Source of the DNA: Zongyangia hominis
Lineage (GTDB): Bacteria; Bacillota; Clostridia; Oscillospirales; Ruminococcaceae
Assembly: GCF_014385095.1 (NCBI RefSeq)
Contig: NZ_JACRTC010000003.1
Location: 124,001 to 188,000, forward strand
Length of the DNA: 64,000 nt
Direction of reading: 5' to 3'
Shown here: in pieces, positions 37,488 through 45,287 of the stretch
Position numbering within the stretch: the stretch's first letter is position 1
Layout: the number at the start of each line of letters is the position of its first letter
The notes under the pieces: generated by a model
The model's database searches: none
What the model saw: the letters and a program-made list of their open reading frames with translations, nothing else
What the model was told of the DNA's origin: nothing
Program-made: the position numbers and the translations under genes

Positions 37488-37522
37488 TAAAAAAGCGGGA
37501 CCCGGTGATCGGGTCCCGCTTT
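37488..37522 (-). terminator. Intrinsic terminator of fucI
   Basis: Stem AAAGCGGGACCCG (37492-37504) / CGGGTCCCGCTTT (37510-37522) with an A-rich left flank that gives the U-tract on the minus strand, 14 nt past the stop. Confidence 0.85.
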
Positions 37523-37535
37523 GGTTTATATGTTT

Positions 37536-39302
37536 TTATTTGTAGAGGGGGCCGTAGGTGCCGCAGGCGCGGTAATCGGCGCTCTCCAGGTCCTTGGTGC
37601 CGAAAGCGCTCCAGGCGTGGGGCCGGAAGATCTTTTCCCGTGGGACGTTGTGCAGCGCCACCGGGATGCGGAGCATGGAGGCTAAGGTGATCAGGTCCGC
37701 ACCCACATGGCCGTAGGTCAGGGAGCCGTGGTTGGCGCCCCAGTTGGCCATGACCGAGTAGACGTCGGTAAACGCGCCCTCCCAGGTGATGCGGGGGGCA
37801 AACCAGGTGGTGGGCCAGGTGGGATCGGTGCGCTCATCCAGAGTGTGGTGCACTTCGTCGGGCAAAGTGACGGTATAGCCCTCGGCGATTTGCAGGACCG
37901 GGCCCAGCCCATCCACGAGATTGAGCCGCATCATGGTCACCGGCATTTCAGCGTCCGTCTTAAAGTGGGAGGAGAAGCCGCCGCCGCGGAAGTAGCCGAG
38001 GCTGGCCGGGCACCAATCGGTGGCTTCCATGCAGGCGTCGGCATCTGTTTGGGTCATGTCCCACCAGGGCTTCATGACCGCGTTGCCCTCGGCGTCCTTG
38101 GACTTGCCGGTGGCATCCAGGGCCGCGGCGCCGGAATTGATCAGATGGATAAAGCCGTTTTCCGCTTTCCCCTCCGGCTTCCAACCGGTGACGCGCTCCA
38201 CCGCGTCGGGGCTCCAATAGGTGCGCACGTCGGCGAAGATGGAGGCGCAGCCGGTGAGCAGGTGGCCGAAGAGCATGGAGGTGGCGTTGAGGGTATCGTT
38301 TTCGGTGGCGAAGATGGTGGGCTGTTTTGGCCCGTTCCAGTCAAAGGTGGTGTTGAGGATGGCCTCGGTGAAGTCGCCGTTGGGCTGCCAGTCGGACCAC
38401 ATCCGCTGGCCCTGGAAGCCGCCCAGCAATCCGTTGCGGCCCAGGCTCTCCTCGTACCAACCCATGTCGTAAAGCTTCGGGTTGCCCTGGAAGATATCCC
38501 GGCAGATGAGGGTCATCTTGACGACGAACTCCCACTCCGCGTCCTTTTGCTCCCTGGAGTGCTGGACGTCGGGGGCGTTGTTGTCCCGGCCCTCCTTACA
38601 GTTTGCCTTGACCCACGCCAAAGCCTTTTCAAATTCGTCGTGGTCGTAAATCTCATATTTGACGCGGCGAGAGACCTCGCTCATATCCACCCATTCGGGG
38701 CGGATGCCCAAATACTTCTGGAAGAAGGCCGGGTCGCAGAACGCGCCCATGATGCCCATGGAGACCGAGCCCAAATTGATGTAGGACTTGCCTCGCATCT
38801 GGCCTACCGCCACAGCGCCCTTGGCGAAGCGGATGATCTTTTCTTTCACGTCTTCGGGGATGGTGTTGTCGGTGACGTCCTGCACGTCGTGGCCGTAGAT
38901 GGAGAAGGCGGGAAGGCCACGCTGATTGTGGGCGGCCATGACGCATGCCAGATACACCGCGCCCGGGCGCTCGGTGCCGTTAAAGCCCCAGACGGCCTTG
39001 ATGGTCATGGGGTCGGTGTCCATGGTTTCGGAGCCGTAGCACCAGCAAGGGGTGACGGACAGGGTGGCACAGACGTTGTTCACCGCGAACTTCTCCGCGC
39101 ACAGGGCGGCCTCCTTGCAGCCGCCGATGGTGGTGTCGGCAATGATACATTCCACCGGGGAGCCGTCGGCATAGCGGCAGTTTTCGCTGATGAGGGTGGC
39201 CGCCGCCTGGGCCATCGCCATTGTCTTCTCTTCCAGGGATTCCCGGATGCCCAGCCGTCTGCCGTCGATGATGGGCCGGATGCCGATTTTCGGATTTGCC
39301 AT
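37536..39302 (-). CDS. fucI: L-fucose isomerase
   Basis: 588 residues, the same length as E. coli FucI (591). The metal and catalytic residues are in place: Glu in [21 protein letters not shown], Asp in [18 protein letters not shown], and His in [17 protein letters not shown]-terminus [19 protein letters not shown] is diagnostic. It converts L-fucose to L-fuculose (and D-arabinose to D-ribulose) with Mn2+. It is a single-gene unit; fuculokinase, fuculose-phosphate aldolase and a fucose permease are not in the window. ATG at 39302, AAGGGGAT upstream. Promoter at 39443 and an inverted repeat in the leader indicate specific control. Confidence 0.95.
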   Translation of the reverse strand: MANPKIGIRPIIDGRRLGIRESLEEKTMAMAQAAATLISENCRYADGSPVECIIADTTIGGCKEAALCAEKFAVNNVCATLSVTPCWCYGSETMDTDPMTIKAVWGFNGTERPGAVYLACVMAAHNQRGLPAFSIYGHDVQDVTDNTIPEDVKEKIIRFAKGAVAVGQMRGKSYINLGSVSMGIMGAFCDPAFFQKYLGIRPEWVDMSEVSRRVKYEIYDHDEFEKALAWVKANCKEGRDNNAPDVQHSREQKDAEWEFVVKMTLICRDIFQGNPKLYDMGWYEESLGRNGLLGGFQGQRMWSDWQPNGDFTEAILNTTFDWNGPKQPTIFATENDTLNATSMLFGHLLTGCASIFADVRTYWSPDAVERVTGWKPEGKAENGFIHLINSGAAALDATGKSKDAEGNAVMKPWWDMTQTDADACMEATDWCPASLGYFRGGGFSSHFKTDAEMPVTMMRLNLVDGLGPVLQIAEGYTVTLPDEVHHTLDERTDPTWPTTWFAPRITWEGAFTDVYSVMANWGANHGSLTYGHVGADLITLASMLRIPVALHNVPREKIFRPHAWSAFGTKDLESADYRACGTYGPLYK

Positions 39303-39401
39303 AATGAAGATCCCCTTTCCATGGTGTAAAGATGGTGTGTTGATGTCTAAGGCGCTCTAAAACGCACCGGTTTGTGTTACTGCAGTATGGTTTTTGGCCT
39401 G

Positions 39402-39426
39402 TGTCCGGTCAGAAAAACACCGGACA
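39402..39426. promoter_or_regulatory. Candidate operator in the fucI leader
   Basis: Inverted repeat TGTCCGGT (39402-39409) / ACCGGACA (39419-39426) with a 9-nt spacer, located just downstream of the fucI promoter start site, about 100 nt before the start codon. Confidence 0.5.
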
Positions 39427-39442
39427 GGCAGGTATCACCTTC

Positions 39443-39471
39443 ATTATAATGGAAAAAGAGAAAGGCCACAA
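39443..39471 (-). promoter_or_regulatory. Sigma-A promoter of fucI
   Basis: Minus strand TTGTGG (39466-39471), 17-nt spacer, TATAAT (39443-39448). Confidence 0.72.
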
Positions 39472-39833
39472 TCTGAAAACTGTGAAATTTATTGCCCATT
39501 TTCTTGTGAGATTCTAACAAATAGAAAGAAAAAATCTCAGGAAAAATGGGAGAAAACTTCTAAAAAAGTGGAAGCTCGCCCGGTAAACTCCAAGTATAAC
39601 CCACCGTCTCCCGCAAAAAATTGCCATTATCCCGGGAGACCGGGCGTCCCCCGAAAGACGTAGGCGCCCCAAAAAAAGCTGGCCCGTTCACTCGAAGGTG
39701 CCCACTGTTACAAAGGGGCCGTTGTCCTTCCAGGGGGCCGTCGTTCACTCAAAGGCCCGCTGTTACACAGGAGACTCCAGGGGCCACCGCCCTGAGAAGG
39801 ACCCGCCGCCCCGAGCGGGGCGGGCCATGGAGC

Positions 39834-39864
39834 AAAAAAAGGGCCTCCGGAATTCCGGAGGCCC
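39834..39864 (-). terminator. Intrinsic terminator of the unknown membrane protein gene
   Basis: Perfect palindrome GGGCCTCCGG (39841-39850) AATT CCGGAGGCCC (39855-39864), with seven A at 39834-39840 that form the U-tract on the minus strand. Confidence 0.85.
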
Positions 39865-39881
39865 TTTGGCTTTCTGGGAGT

Positions 39882-40568
39882 TTAGGCGGCAGTGGGGAAC
39901 ATGATGTCGCTTTGCAGCACGTCCAAAGAGGGAAGATCGGGATAGAATTGCCGCAGCTGGGACGCGCAGTCGGTGAGAATGTTGTAAGCCTCCTCGTACC
40001 GCGCTTCATAGTCCCCCGTGATGTCCGCGGGCTCCAGCGCCAGCTTTTGCAGCACTTGGGCTTGGGCGTGCATCTTCCGCAGCAGGTCGTGGGTTCCCTG
40101 CTGGTCCTTGGCGGGCTTGGGCAGGGAGGAGAAGGCAGTGTCGGCCGCGTCGAAGGATTTCTTGATCTGCTGGGGATACCCTTGTTCCTTCGCCTCCTTT
40201 TGGAGGGCTTTGACAATCTCGTCGGGGTTGAGCCCTTCCTCTTCGGCCAGATCGCCGGTCTGGGCGTAAATTTTGCAGATGGAAGCGCTGAGAAGTCCGG
40301 AGCGGTAGATATTTTCGTAGGCGGCGGGGAGCCCATCCTCATATTTGGTGCTGCTTCCGCCGGTCTGGCCCGGGAAAAAGAGAATCAGGCAGCTGACGCC
40401 CACAAAGACGGCCACCAGCGCGATGATGACAACCACCGTCAGCATCTGCCGTCGATCGGCGGGCTTGCGGGGCGACTTGGCCCCCGGCTTTTTGGCGGGG
40501 GGCTGGGGGGCGTCGCCTTGTGCGGGCGGCGCGTCCTCATATAGGTCGGTATATTGGTTGGGGTCCAT
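39882..40568 (-). CDS. Membrane-anchored protein of unknown function
   Basis: 228 residues: a Pro/Lys/Ala-rich cytoplasmic start (residues 1-40), one transmembrane helix (~43-66), then a mainly helical extracellular domain with no recognised motif (SGLLSASICKIYAQTGDLAEEEGLNPDEIVKALQK; TGDYEARYEEAYNILTDCASQLRQFYPDLPSLDVLQSDI). Not recognised. GGAGGT upstream of the ATG. Own promoter and terminator, so monocistronic. Confidence 0.7.
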   Translation of the reverse strand: MDPNQYTDLYEDAPPAQGDAPQPPAKKPGAKSPRKPADRRQMLTVVVIIALVAVFVGVSCLILFFPGQTGGSSTKYEDGLPAAYENIYRSGLLSASICKIYAQTGDLAEEEGLNPDEIVKALQKEAKEQGYPQQIKKSFDAADTAFSSLPKPAKDQQGTHDLLRKMHAQAQVLQKLALEPADITGDYEARYEEAYNILTDCASQLRQFYPDLPSLDVLQSDIMFPTAA

Positions 40569-40614
40569 GATCTGACCTCCTTTTTCGCAGACATCGAAGC
40601 GGGATGTTTCCTAT

Positions 40615-40645
40615 ATTATAACACAGTTCCCAGTTTTTCTGTCAA
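40615..40645 (-). promoter_or_regulatory. Promoter of the unknown membrane protein gene
   Basis: Minus strand TTGACA (40640-40645), 19-nt spacer, TGT-TATAAT with the -10 at 40615-40620; the extended -10 would offset the long spacer. Confidence 0.65.
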
Positions 40646-40784
40646 AGGAACGGGAAAATACACAAAATATTCAGAATTTTCAGAGTTGTAAGAACCGATT
40701 AAGGAAAAATCTCTAATTTTGCTTGGATATGTTTGTCTAAAAAGACAAAAATCTACCGAACACATGAAAAGAAATGAACCTATA

Positions 40785-40813
40785 TTGACAAAGAAATGCG
40801 GATATCTTATGAT
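40785..40813 (+). promoter_or_regulatory. Sigma-A promoter of kinase genes A-B
   Basis: TTGACA (40785-40790), 17-nt spacer, TATGAT (40808-40813). The sequence ATATTGACAAA and preceding AACC are shared with the promoter of kinases C-F. Confidence 0.85.
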
Positions 40814-40884
40814 AAAGCTGTTCATGCAAATCTGTGTTTCACACAGATAGTTTCCGCAAAACGATAGGAAAGAAGGAAGAAAGA

Positions 40885-41865
40885 ATGGCTTTGGATATTG
40901 TTACCATTGGTTTGGCCTGCAGCGACGTGGCCCTCAAACCCATGGTCAGAGAACTTTTTGAAAGGGATGCCATCCACTTGGATTCCATCCAGTCCCAGTC
41001 CGGCGGCGACGCGGTCAACTGCGCCATCGACTGCCAGAAAATGGGGCTCAATGCAGGCGTGGTCTGCAAGGTGGGCACCGACATGTTTGCGTCCCCGATT
41101 CTCGATAATTTAAAGGACGCGGGCGTCGACACCCAAGGGGTCATCGTGGACCCCAATGTCCGCACCTCCGTCTCCATCGTCTGCATCGAGCCCAGCGGCG
41201 AGCGCCACTTCGCGGTCACCATGGACGCCAACAACTCCCTGTGCTACGAGGACGTGGACGTGGACTTTGTCAAAAATTCCGGCGCGAAGGTCATCCAGTA
41301 CGGCAGCGCCGTTTCCTGCCCCAATATGGACCTGGGCATCGGCAAGCTCTTTGCCGAGTGCCAGGAAGCCGGGATGCTGACCTCCTGCGACATGTCCTGC
41401 TGTGAGGATATGGACGAGGAACTCAAAAAGCTCGACGGCATGTTCCACCATCTGGACATCTATCTGCCCAGTATGTATGAGGTCACCGCCCTCACCGGCA
41501 AGGAGACCTGTGAGGAGATCGAAGAGTTCTTCCGCCCCTACGGCATCAAGATGATGGCCATCAAACTGGGCGGAGACGGCTGCTTTGTCACCGACTTCAA
41601 AAAACACAGATACATCCGCACCTTTGAAAACGCCCCGGTGGTGGACACCACCGGCTGCGGCGACAGCTTTTGCGCGGGCTTCCTGACCGCCATCATCAAA
41701 GGCTGGGATATTGAGGAAGCGGCGGTCTACGGCAATGCCGTGGGCTCCTGCAACTGCCAGGTCATCGGCGCCAACCTGGGCGTGCGTTCCTTTGAGGACA
41801 CCATGGCCTTTATTAAAGAGAACATCGAGTATGTCCCCGAGGACCTGCGGGCCAGATTCCAGTAG
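40885..41865 (+). CDS. PfkB-family carbohydrate kinase (array gene A)
   Basis: 326 residues of the ribokinase/PfkB fold. N-terminal strand LDIVTIGLACSDVALKP, sugar-binding SGGDAVNCAIDCQKMG (PfkB signature 1 region, ~39-54), and signature 2 DTTGCGDSFCAGFLTA with catalytic base Asp260. Ends PEDLRARF, as do all six array kinases. It phosphorylates a sugar or sugar acid; the substrate cannot be read. Distinctive here are extra Cys residues (CDMSCCEDMDEEL). Closest in the array to gene B (same YGIK..AIKLGGDG and GSCNCQVIGA). ATG at 40885, AGAAGGAAG upstream. Confidence 0.88.
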   Translation: MALDIVTIGLACSDVALKPMVRELFERDAIHLDSIQSQSGGDAVNCAIDCQKMGLNAGVVCKVGTDMFASPILDNLKDAGVDTQGVIVDPNVRTSVSIVCIEPSGERHFAVTMDANNSLCYEDVDVDFVKNSGAKVIQYGSAVSCPNMDLGIGKLFAECQEAGMLTSCDMSCCEDMDEELKKLDGMFHHLDIYLPSMYEVTALTGKETCEEIEEFFRPYGIKMMAIKLGGDGCFVTDFKKHRYIRTFENAPVVDTTGCGDSFCAGFLTAIIKGWDIEEAAVYGNAVGSCNCQVIGANLGVRSFEDTMAFIKENIEYVPEDLRARFQ

Positions 41866-41916
41866 AAAGCAGGGCGCAGGGGGCGCTGGATGTCCTCTGT
41901 TACCCAACACATAACC

Positions 41917-41957
41917 GACCGCAGAATACCCTGGCTATGCCGGGGTGTTCTGCGGTC
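41917..41957 (+). other. Stable intercistronic hairpin between kinases A and B
   Basis: GACCGCAGAA (41917-41926) pairs with TTCTGCGGTC (41948-41957), with inner ACCC/GGGT pairing. No T-run follows, so it is not a classic terminator; it may set mRNA stability or relative expression of A and B. Confidence 0.6.
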
Positions 41958-41979
41958 AGACTGAGAAAGGGAAGGACTT

Positions 41980-42951
41980 ATGGATATTGTAACGGTAGGC
42001 AACGCGGTATGCGACATGGCGCTCAAGCCAGTGACCAAGGATTTTATGCAGCGCGATTCCATCCGCATCAAAAGTGTGCAGAACACCTCCGGCGGCGACG
42101 CGCTCAACTGCGCCATCGATTGCTCCAAGCTGGGGCTGGATGTGGGCATCTGCGGCATGATCGGCCAGGATATGTTCGGTGGCGTGGTCAAGGATAACGC
42201 TGTGAAAAACGGCGTGGATGTCAGCCATCTGGTGGAATCCCCCGACTACATGACCAACATCTCCTTTGTCTGCATCGAGGAGGACGGCGACCGCCACTTT
42301 CTCGTTACCATTGGCGCCAACGATGAATTTGCCTACGAGCACATCGATATGGACTATGTCAAACAGGCCAAGATCGTCCAGATCGGCTCTGCCAACGGCA
42401 TCCCCAAACTCGACGGCCCGGGTCTGGCCCGGCTGTTTAAAGAGTGCAAGGAAGCGGGACTCACAACCTCCATGGACGTCACCGGCGGTCTGGACGGGCT
42501 GGTCTATCTCTCCGCCATCGAGGAAGCGCTGCCCTACACCGACATCTTCCTGCCCTCCTTCTACGAGACCACCCAGCTCACCGGCAAGAACACCTGTGAG
42601 GAAATCGAGGAGTTCTTCCGTCCCTACGGCATCAAAGTCCTGGCGATTAAATTGGGCGGCGACGGCGTCTACGTCACCGATTTTACCAATAGAAGATACA
42701 TCGGCACCTTCAAAGACGCGCCGGTGCTCGACACCACCGGCTGCGGCGACAGCTTCTGCGCGGGCTTTTTGACCGGTATCGTCAAAGGCTGGGACATCCA
42801 GGAATGCGCCGTCTTCGGCAACGCCGTGGGCTCCTGCAACTGCCAGGTCATTGGCGCCACCCTGGGCGTGCGCAACTTCGACGAGACCATGGCTTTCATC
42901 CGGGAAAACATCCAGTTTGTTCCCGAGGACCTGCGGGCCCGGTTTTTGTAA
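41980..42951 (+). CDS. PfkB-family carbohydrate kinase (array gene B)
   Basis: 323 residues. MDIVTVGNAVCDMALKP start, SGGDALNCAIDCSKLG sugar-site region, DTTGCGDSFCAGFLTG catalytic loop, C-terminus PEDLRARFL. It sits 114 nt after gene A across a strong hairpin and before a terminator, so A and B form one unit. The sugar-contacting segment between strands (around residues 98-115, CIEEDGDRHFLVTIGANDEF) differs from A, so a different substrate is possible. GAAAGGGAAGG precedes the ATG. Confidence 0.88.
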   Translation: MDIVTVGNAVCDMALKPVTKDFMQRDSIRIKSVQNTSGGDALNCAIDCSKLGLDVGICGMIGQDMFGGVVKDNAVKNGVDVSHLVESPDYMTNISFVCIEEDGDRHFLVTIGANDEFAYEHIDMDYVKQAKIVQIGSANGIPKLDGPGLARLFKECKEAGLTTSMDVTGGLDGLVYLSAIEEALPYTDIFLPSFYETTQLTGKNTCEEIEEFFRPYGIKVLAIKLGGDGVYVTDFTNRRYIGTFKDAPVLDTTGCGDSFCAGFLTGIVKGWDIQECAVFGNAVGSCNCQVIGATLGVRNFDETMAFIRENIQFVPEDLRARFL

Positions 42952-42956
42952 GAGAG

Positions 42957-42992
42957 AAAAAAGAGGAATGTGAAAACATTCCTCTTTTCTTT
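42957..42992 (+). terminator. Intrinsic terminator of kinase genes A-B
   Basis: Stem AAGAGGAATGT (42961-42971) / ACATTCCTCTT (42976-42986), GAAA loop, flanking A and T runs; it follows the stop of B by about 10 nt. Confidence 0.85.
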
Positions 42993-43097
42993 TGCGCTTT
43001 TTTTGGAGAGGTACTTGTTCCTTGGAGAAAAATGATAGTGATTTTTCGGTGGATTTCACAAAAATGTGCAAAGGGAGGACGAAGAATCAAACCGATA

Positions 43098-43126
43098 TTG
43101 ACAAAAAATCCAGATTGTCCTATCAT
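43098..43126 (+). promoter_or_regulatory. Sigma-A promoter of kinase genes C-F
   Basis: TTGACA (43098-43103), 17-nt spacer, TATCAT (43121-43126). It shares the AACC-N-ATATTGACAAA block with the A-B promoter at 40779-40793. Confidence 0.85.
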
Positions 43127-43140
43127 ATAACTTGTATTTT

Positions 43141-43174
43141 GGTGTTTTATTGTCCTGCGATAAAACACCTTTTT
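43141..43174 (+). terminator. Leader terminator / candidate attenuator of kinase genes C-F
   Basis: Stem GGTGTTTTAT (43141-43150) / ATAAAACACC (43160-43169), 9-nt loop, then five T. It starts only about 8-10 nt after the expected transcription start and 110 nt before the first start codon, so it can terminate the C-F transcript before the genes. A ligand or protein that prevents this hairpin would switch the operon on. Confidence 0.65.
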
Positions 43175-43283
43175 CTCACGGCTGGCGGGAACGGGACGCC
43201 TGGGGCTATCGCCGTCCTTTGGAGGACGCCGGGTCTGGGGACCGTCTGTCACCGCTCTTAATTTATAAAAAAGGATGGAAACT

Positions 43284-44261
43284 ATGGATATTGTCACCAT
43301 TGGAAGCGCCGTCAACGATATGGTGCTCAAACCGGTACCCAATACCCTGCTCAACCAGGACGCAGGCGTGCGGATCCCCGAGATCGTCTCCACCACCGGC
43401 GGGGACGCCCTCAACACGGCGCTCGACTGCGTGAAGCTGGGCATGAGCGCGGGACTCATCGCCAAGGTGGGCGACGACCACTACGCCCATGTCATCCATG
43501 AGCACTTGGAGCAGCGGGGGGTGGACCACAGCCAGGTCATGACCGACCCAAATGCGGAGACCAGCCTCTCCTTTGTCTGCCTGGAGCCGTCGGGGGAAAA
43601 GCACGTGGTGCACACCTGCGGGGCCAACGACGAGCTCTCCTATGAGGATGTGGACTTTGACTATGTGGCAAAGGCCAAATTCATCCAGTACGGCAGCGCC
43701 AACGTCCACAAAAAGCTGGACGGCGAGGGCATCACCAAGGTCTTTAAACGGGCCAAGGAGCTGGGGCTGACCACCTCCATGGACGTCAACTGCAACCTGC
43801 CGCCGGAGGAGTGCTTTGCGAACATCAAGGATGTGCTGCACTATACCGACATCTTCTTCCCCAGCGACTACGAGGCGGAAATCATCACAAACGGGCTGAA
43901 AACCTGCGAGGAATTTGAGGAGTTTTTCCGTCCCTTTGGGCTCAAAATCCTGGTGGTTAAGCTGGGCGCCAAGGGCGTCTTTGTCACCGACTTTACCACC
44001 CGGCGCTACCTATCCACCTTCCAGGTGGAGAAGGTGGTGGACGTCACCGGCTGCGGCGACGCCTTCGTGGCCGCCTTCCTCACCGGCCTGTCCAAGGGCT
44101 GGAGCATGGAGGAAGCGGCGGTGCTCGGCAACGCCGTGGGCTCCATGAACTGCCAGGCCATCGGCGCCAACATGGGCGTCGCCTCCTTCGAGGAGACCAT
44201 GGCCTATATCAAAGACCGGATCGACGAGGTGCCCGAGGATCTGCGGGCCCGGTTCCAGTAA
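43284..44261 (+). CDS. PfkB-family carbohydrate kinase (array gene C)
   Basis: 325 residues. MDIVTIGSAVNDMVLKP, TTGGDALNTALDCVKLG, catalytic loop DVTGCGDAFVAAFLTG, C-terminus PEDLRARFQ. It resembles D most closely (FFPSDYEAEI, FRPFG.KILV.KLGA.GV, KGWSMEE). First gene of the C-F operon. ATG at 43284 is preferred over an in-frame ATG at 43275, because AAGGATGG (43271-43278) is 5-6 nt before it. Confidence 0.88.
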   Translation: MDIVTIGSAVNDMVLKPVPNTLLNQDAGVRIPEIVSTTGGDALNTALDCVKLGMSAGLIAKVGDDHYAHVIHEHLEQRGVDHSQVMTDPNAETSLSFVCLEPSGEKHVVHTCGANDELSYEDVDFDYVAKAKFIQYGSANVHKKLDGEGITKVFKRAKELGLTTSMDVNCNLPPEECFANIKDVLHYTDIFFPSDYEAEIITNGLKTCEEFEEFFRPFGLKILVVKLGAKGVFVTDFTTRRYLSTFQVEKVVDVTGCGDAFVAAFLTGLSKGWSMEEAAVLGNAVGSMNCQAIGANMGVASFEETMAYIKDRIDEVPEDLRARFQ

Positions 44262-44289
44262 AAGAAAATCTACATAAAGGATGAAGGAT

Positions 44290-45264
44290 ATGGATATTGT
44301 TACAGTGGGCCATGCGGTCGCCGATATTGTGCTCAAACCGATTCCCGACGATTTTTTCCAGATTGACGCGGTCAACATCCCGTCCATCGCCACCGTGACC
44401 GGCGGCGACGCCCTCAATACCGCCATCGACTGCGCCCGGCTGGGGATGCAGGTGGGCTATGTGGCCAAGACCGGCACCGACGCCAACGGCGACTTTGTCA
44501 GACGGGAGGTGGCCAAGGAAGGCGTGGACATCAGCCGGGTCGTCACCACCGATAAGGCGGGGACCGCCTGCTCCGTCCACTTCCTCAAGGAGGACGGCGA
44601 GCGCCACACGGTGGTGCTCACCGGCGCCAACGCGGAGCTCAACTACGAGGACCTGGACCTCGACTATTTTAAACAGGCCAAAGTGGTCCAATACGGCAGC
44701 GCCAACGGCTTGGAAAAGCTGGACGGGGACGGCATCACCCGTCTGTTTAAAGCGTGCAAGGAGGCCGGGTGCATCACTTCCATGGACGTCACCTGCGATC
44801 TGCCCCCCGAGGTGTGCTACAACAATGTAAAGGACGTGCTGCACTACACCGATATCTTCTTCCCCAGCGATTACGAGGCGGAAATCCTCACCGGGGGACT
44901 GACCAAGTGCGAGGATATCGAGGAGTTCTTCCGCCCCTTCGGCATTAAAATCCTGGTGATCAAGCTGGGGGCCAGAGGCGTCTATGTCACCGATTTTACA
45001 AAGAGAAGATATATTTCCACCTTTAACGTCCCCAAAGTGGTGGATGTCACCGGCTGCGGCGACTCCTTTGTGGCCGCCTTCCTCACCGGCATCGTCAAGG
45101 GCTGGAGCATGGAGGAATGCGCGGTGCTCGGCAACGCCGTAGGCTCCATGAACTGCCAGGTGCTGGGGGCCAATCTGGGCGTGCGCACCTTCGACGAGAC
45201 CATGGACTATATCAGAGAGCGGATTGACGAGGTACCGGAGGACCTGCGGGCCCGGTTCCAATAA
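44290..45264 (+). CDS. PfkB-family carbohydrate kinase (array gene D)
   Basis: 324 residues. MDIVTVGHAVADIVLKP, TVTGGDALNTAIDCARLG, catalytic loop DVTGCGDSFVAAFLTG, C-terminus PEDLRARFQ. Sister of C. It follows C by 28 nt. The in-frame ATG at 44281 lies within the ribosome binding site, so 44290 (AAAGG 9 nt upstream) is used. Substrate unknown; the sugar-site segment HFLKEDGERHTVVLTGANAEL differs from C. Confidence 0.88.
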   Translation: MDIVTVGHAVADIVLKPIPDDFFQIDAVNIPSIATVTGGDALNTAIDCARLGMQVGYVAKTGTDANGDFVRREVAKEGVDISRVVTTDKAGTACSVHFLKEDGERHTVVLTGANAELNYEDLDLDYFKQAKVVQYGSANGLEKLDGDGITRLFKACKEAGCITSMDVTCDLPPEVCYNNVKDVLHYTDIFFPSDYEAEILTGGLTKCEDIEEFFRPFGIKILVIKLGARGVYVTDFTKRRYISTFNVPKVVDVTGCGDSFVAAFLTGIVKGWSMEECAVLGNAVGSMNCQVLGANLGVRTFDETMDYIRERIDEVPEDLRARFQ

Positions 45265-45287
45265 TATAAAACAAGGGAGGCAATCAG

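Larger units (their letters stand above)
39303..39881. other. Intergenic region between fucI and the unknown membrane protein
   Basis: 579 nt. Left part: the fucI leader with its operator-like repeat and promoter (39402-39471). Right part (39640-39830): GC-rich, with an imperfect 57-nt period repeat (GTTCACTC at 39686 and 39743, each followed by CACTGTTACA-like sequence) and then the terminator of the next gene. No coding signal seen. Confidence 0.6.
40569..40884. other. Divergent region ahead of the PfkB kinase array
   Basis: 316 nt, AT-rich. Contains the divergent promoter for the membrane protein, an inverted repeat TTTGTCT (40732-40738) / AGACAAA (40743-40749), the kinase A promoter and, in its leader, a hairpin ATCTGTGT (40830-40837) / ACACAGAT (40841-40848). 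Confidence 0.6.
42952..43283. other. Leader region between kinase units A-B and C-F
   Basis: 332 nt: terminator of A-B, then the C-F promoter at 43098-43126, then a transcribed leader of ~150 nt that begins with a terminator hairpin (43141-43174). No open reading frame with a good start lies in the leader. Confidence 0.7.

Noticed and set aside
37707..39329. 540-codon open frame antisense to fucI
   Set aside because: fucI on the other strand has the full family motifs, start, ribosome binding site and terminator; the antisense frame is low-complexity and typical of GC-rich shadow frames.
42016..43071. Long antisense frames opposite the PfkB array
   Set aside because: They repeat in every kinase copy because the kinases are paralogous; none has a start with a ribosome binding site or a recognisable domain.
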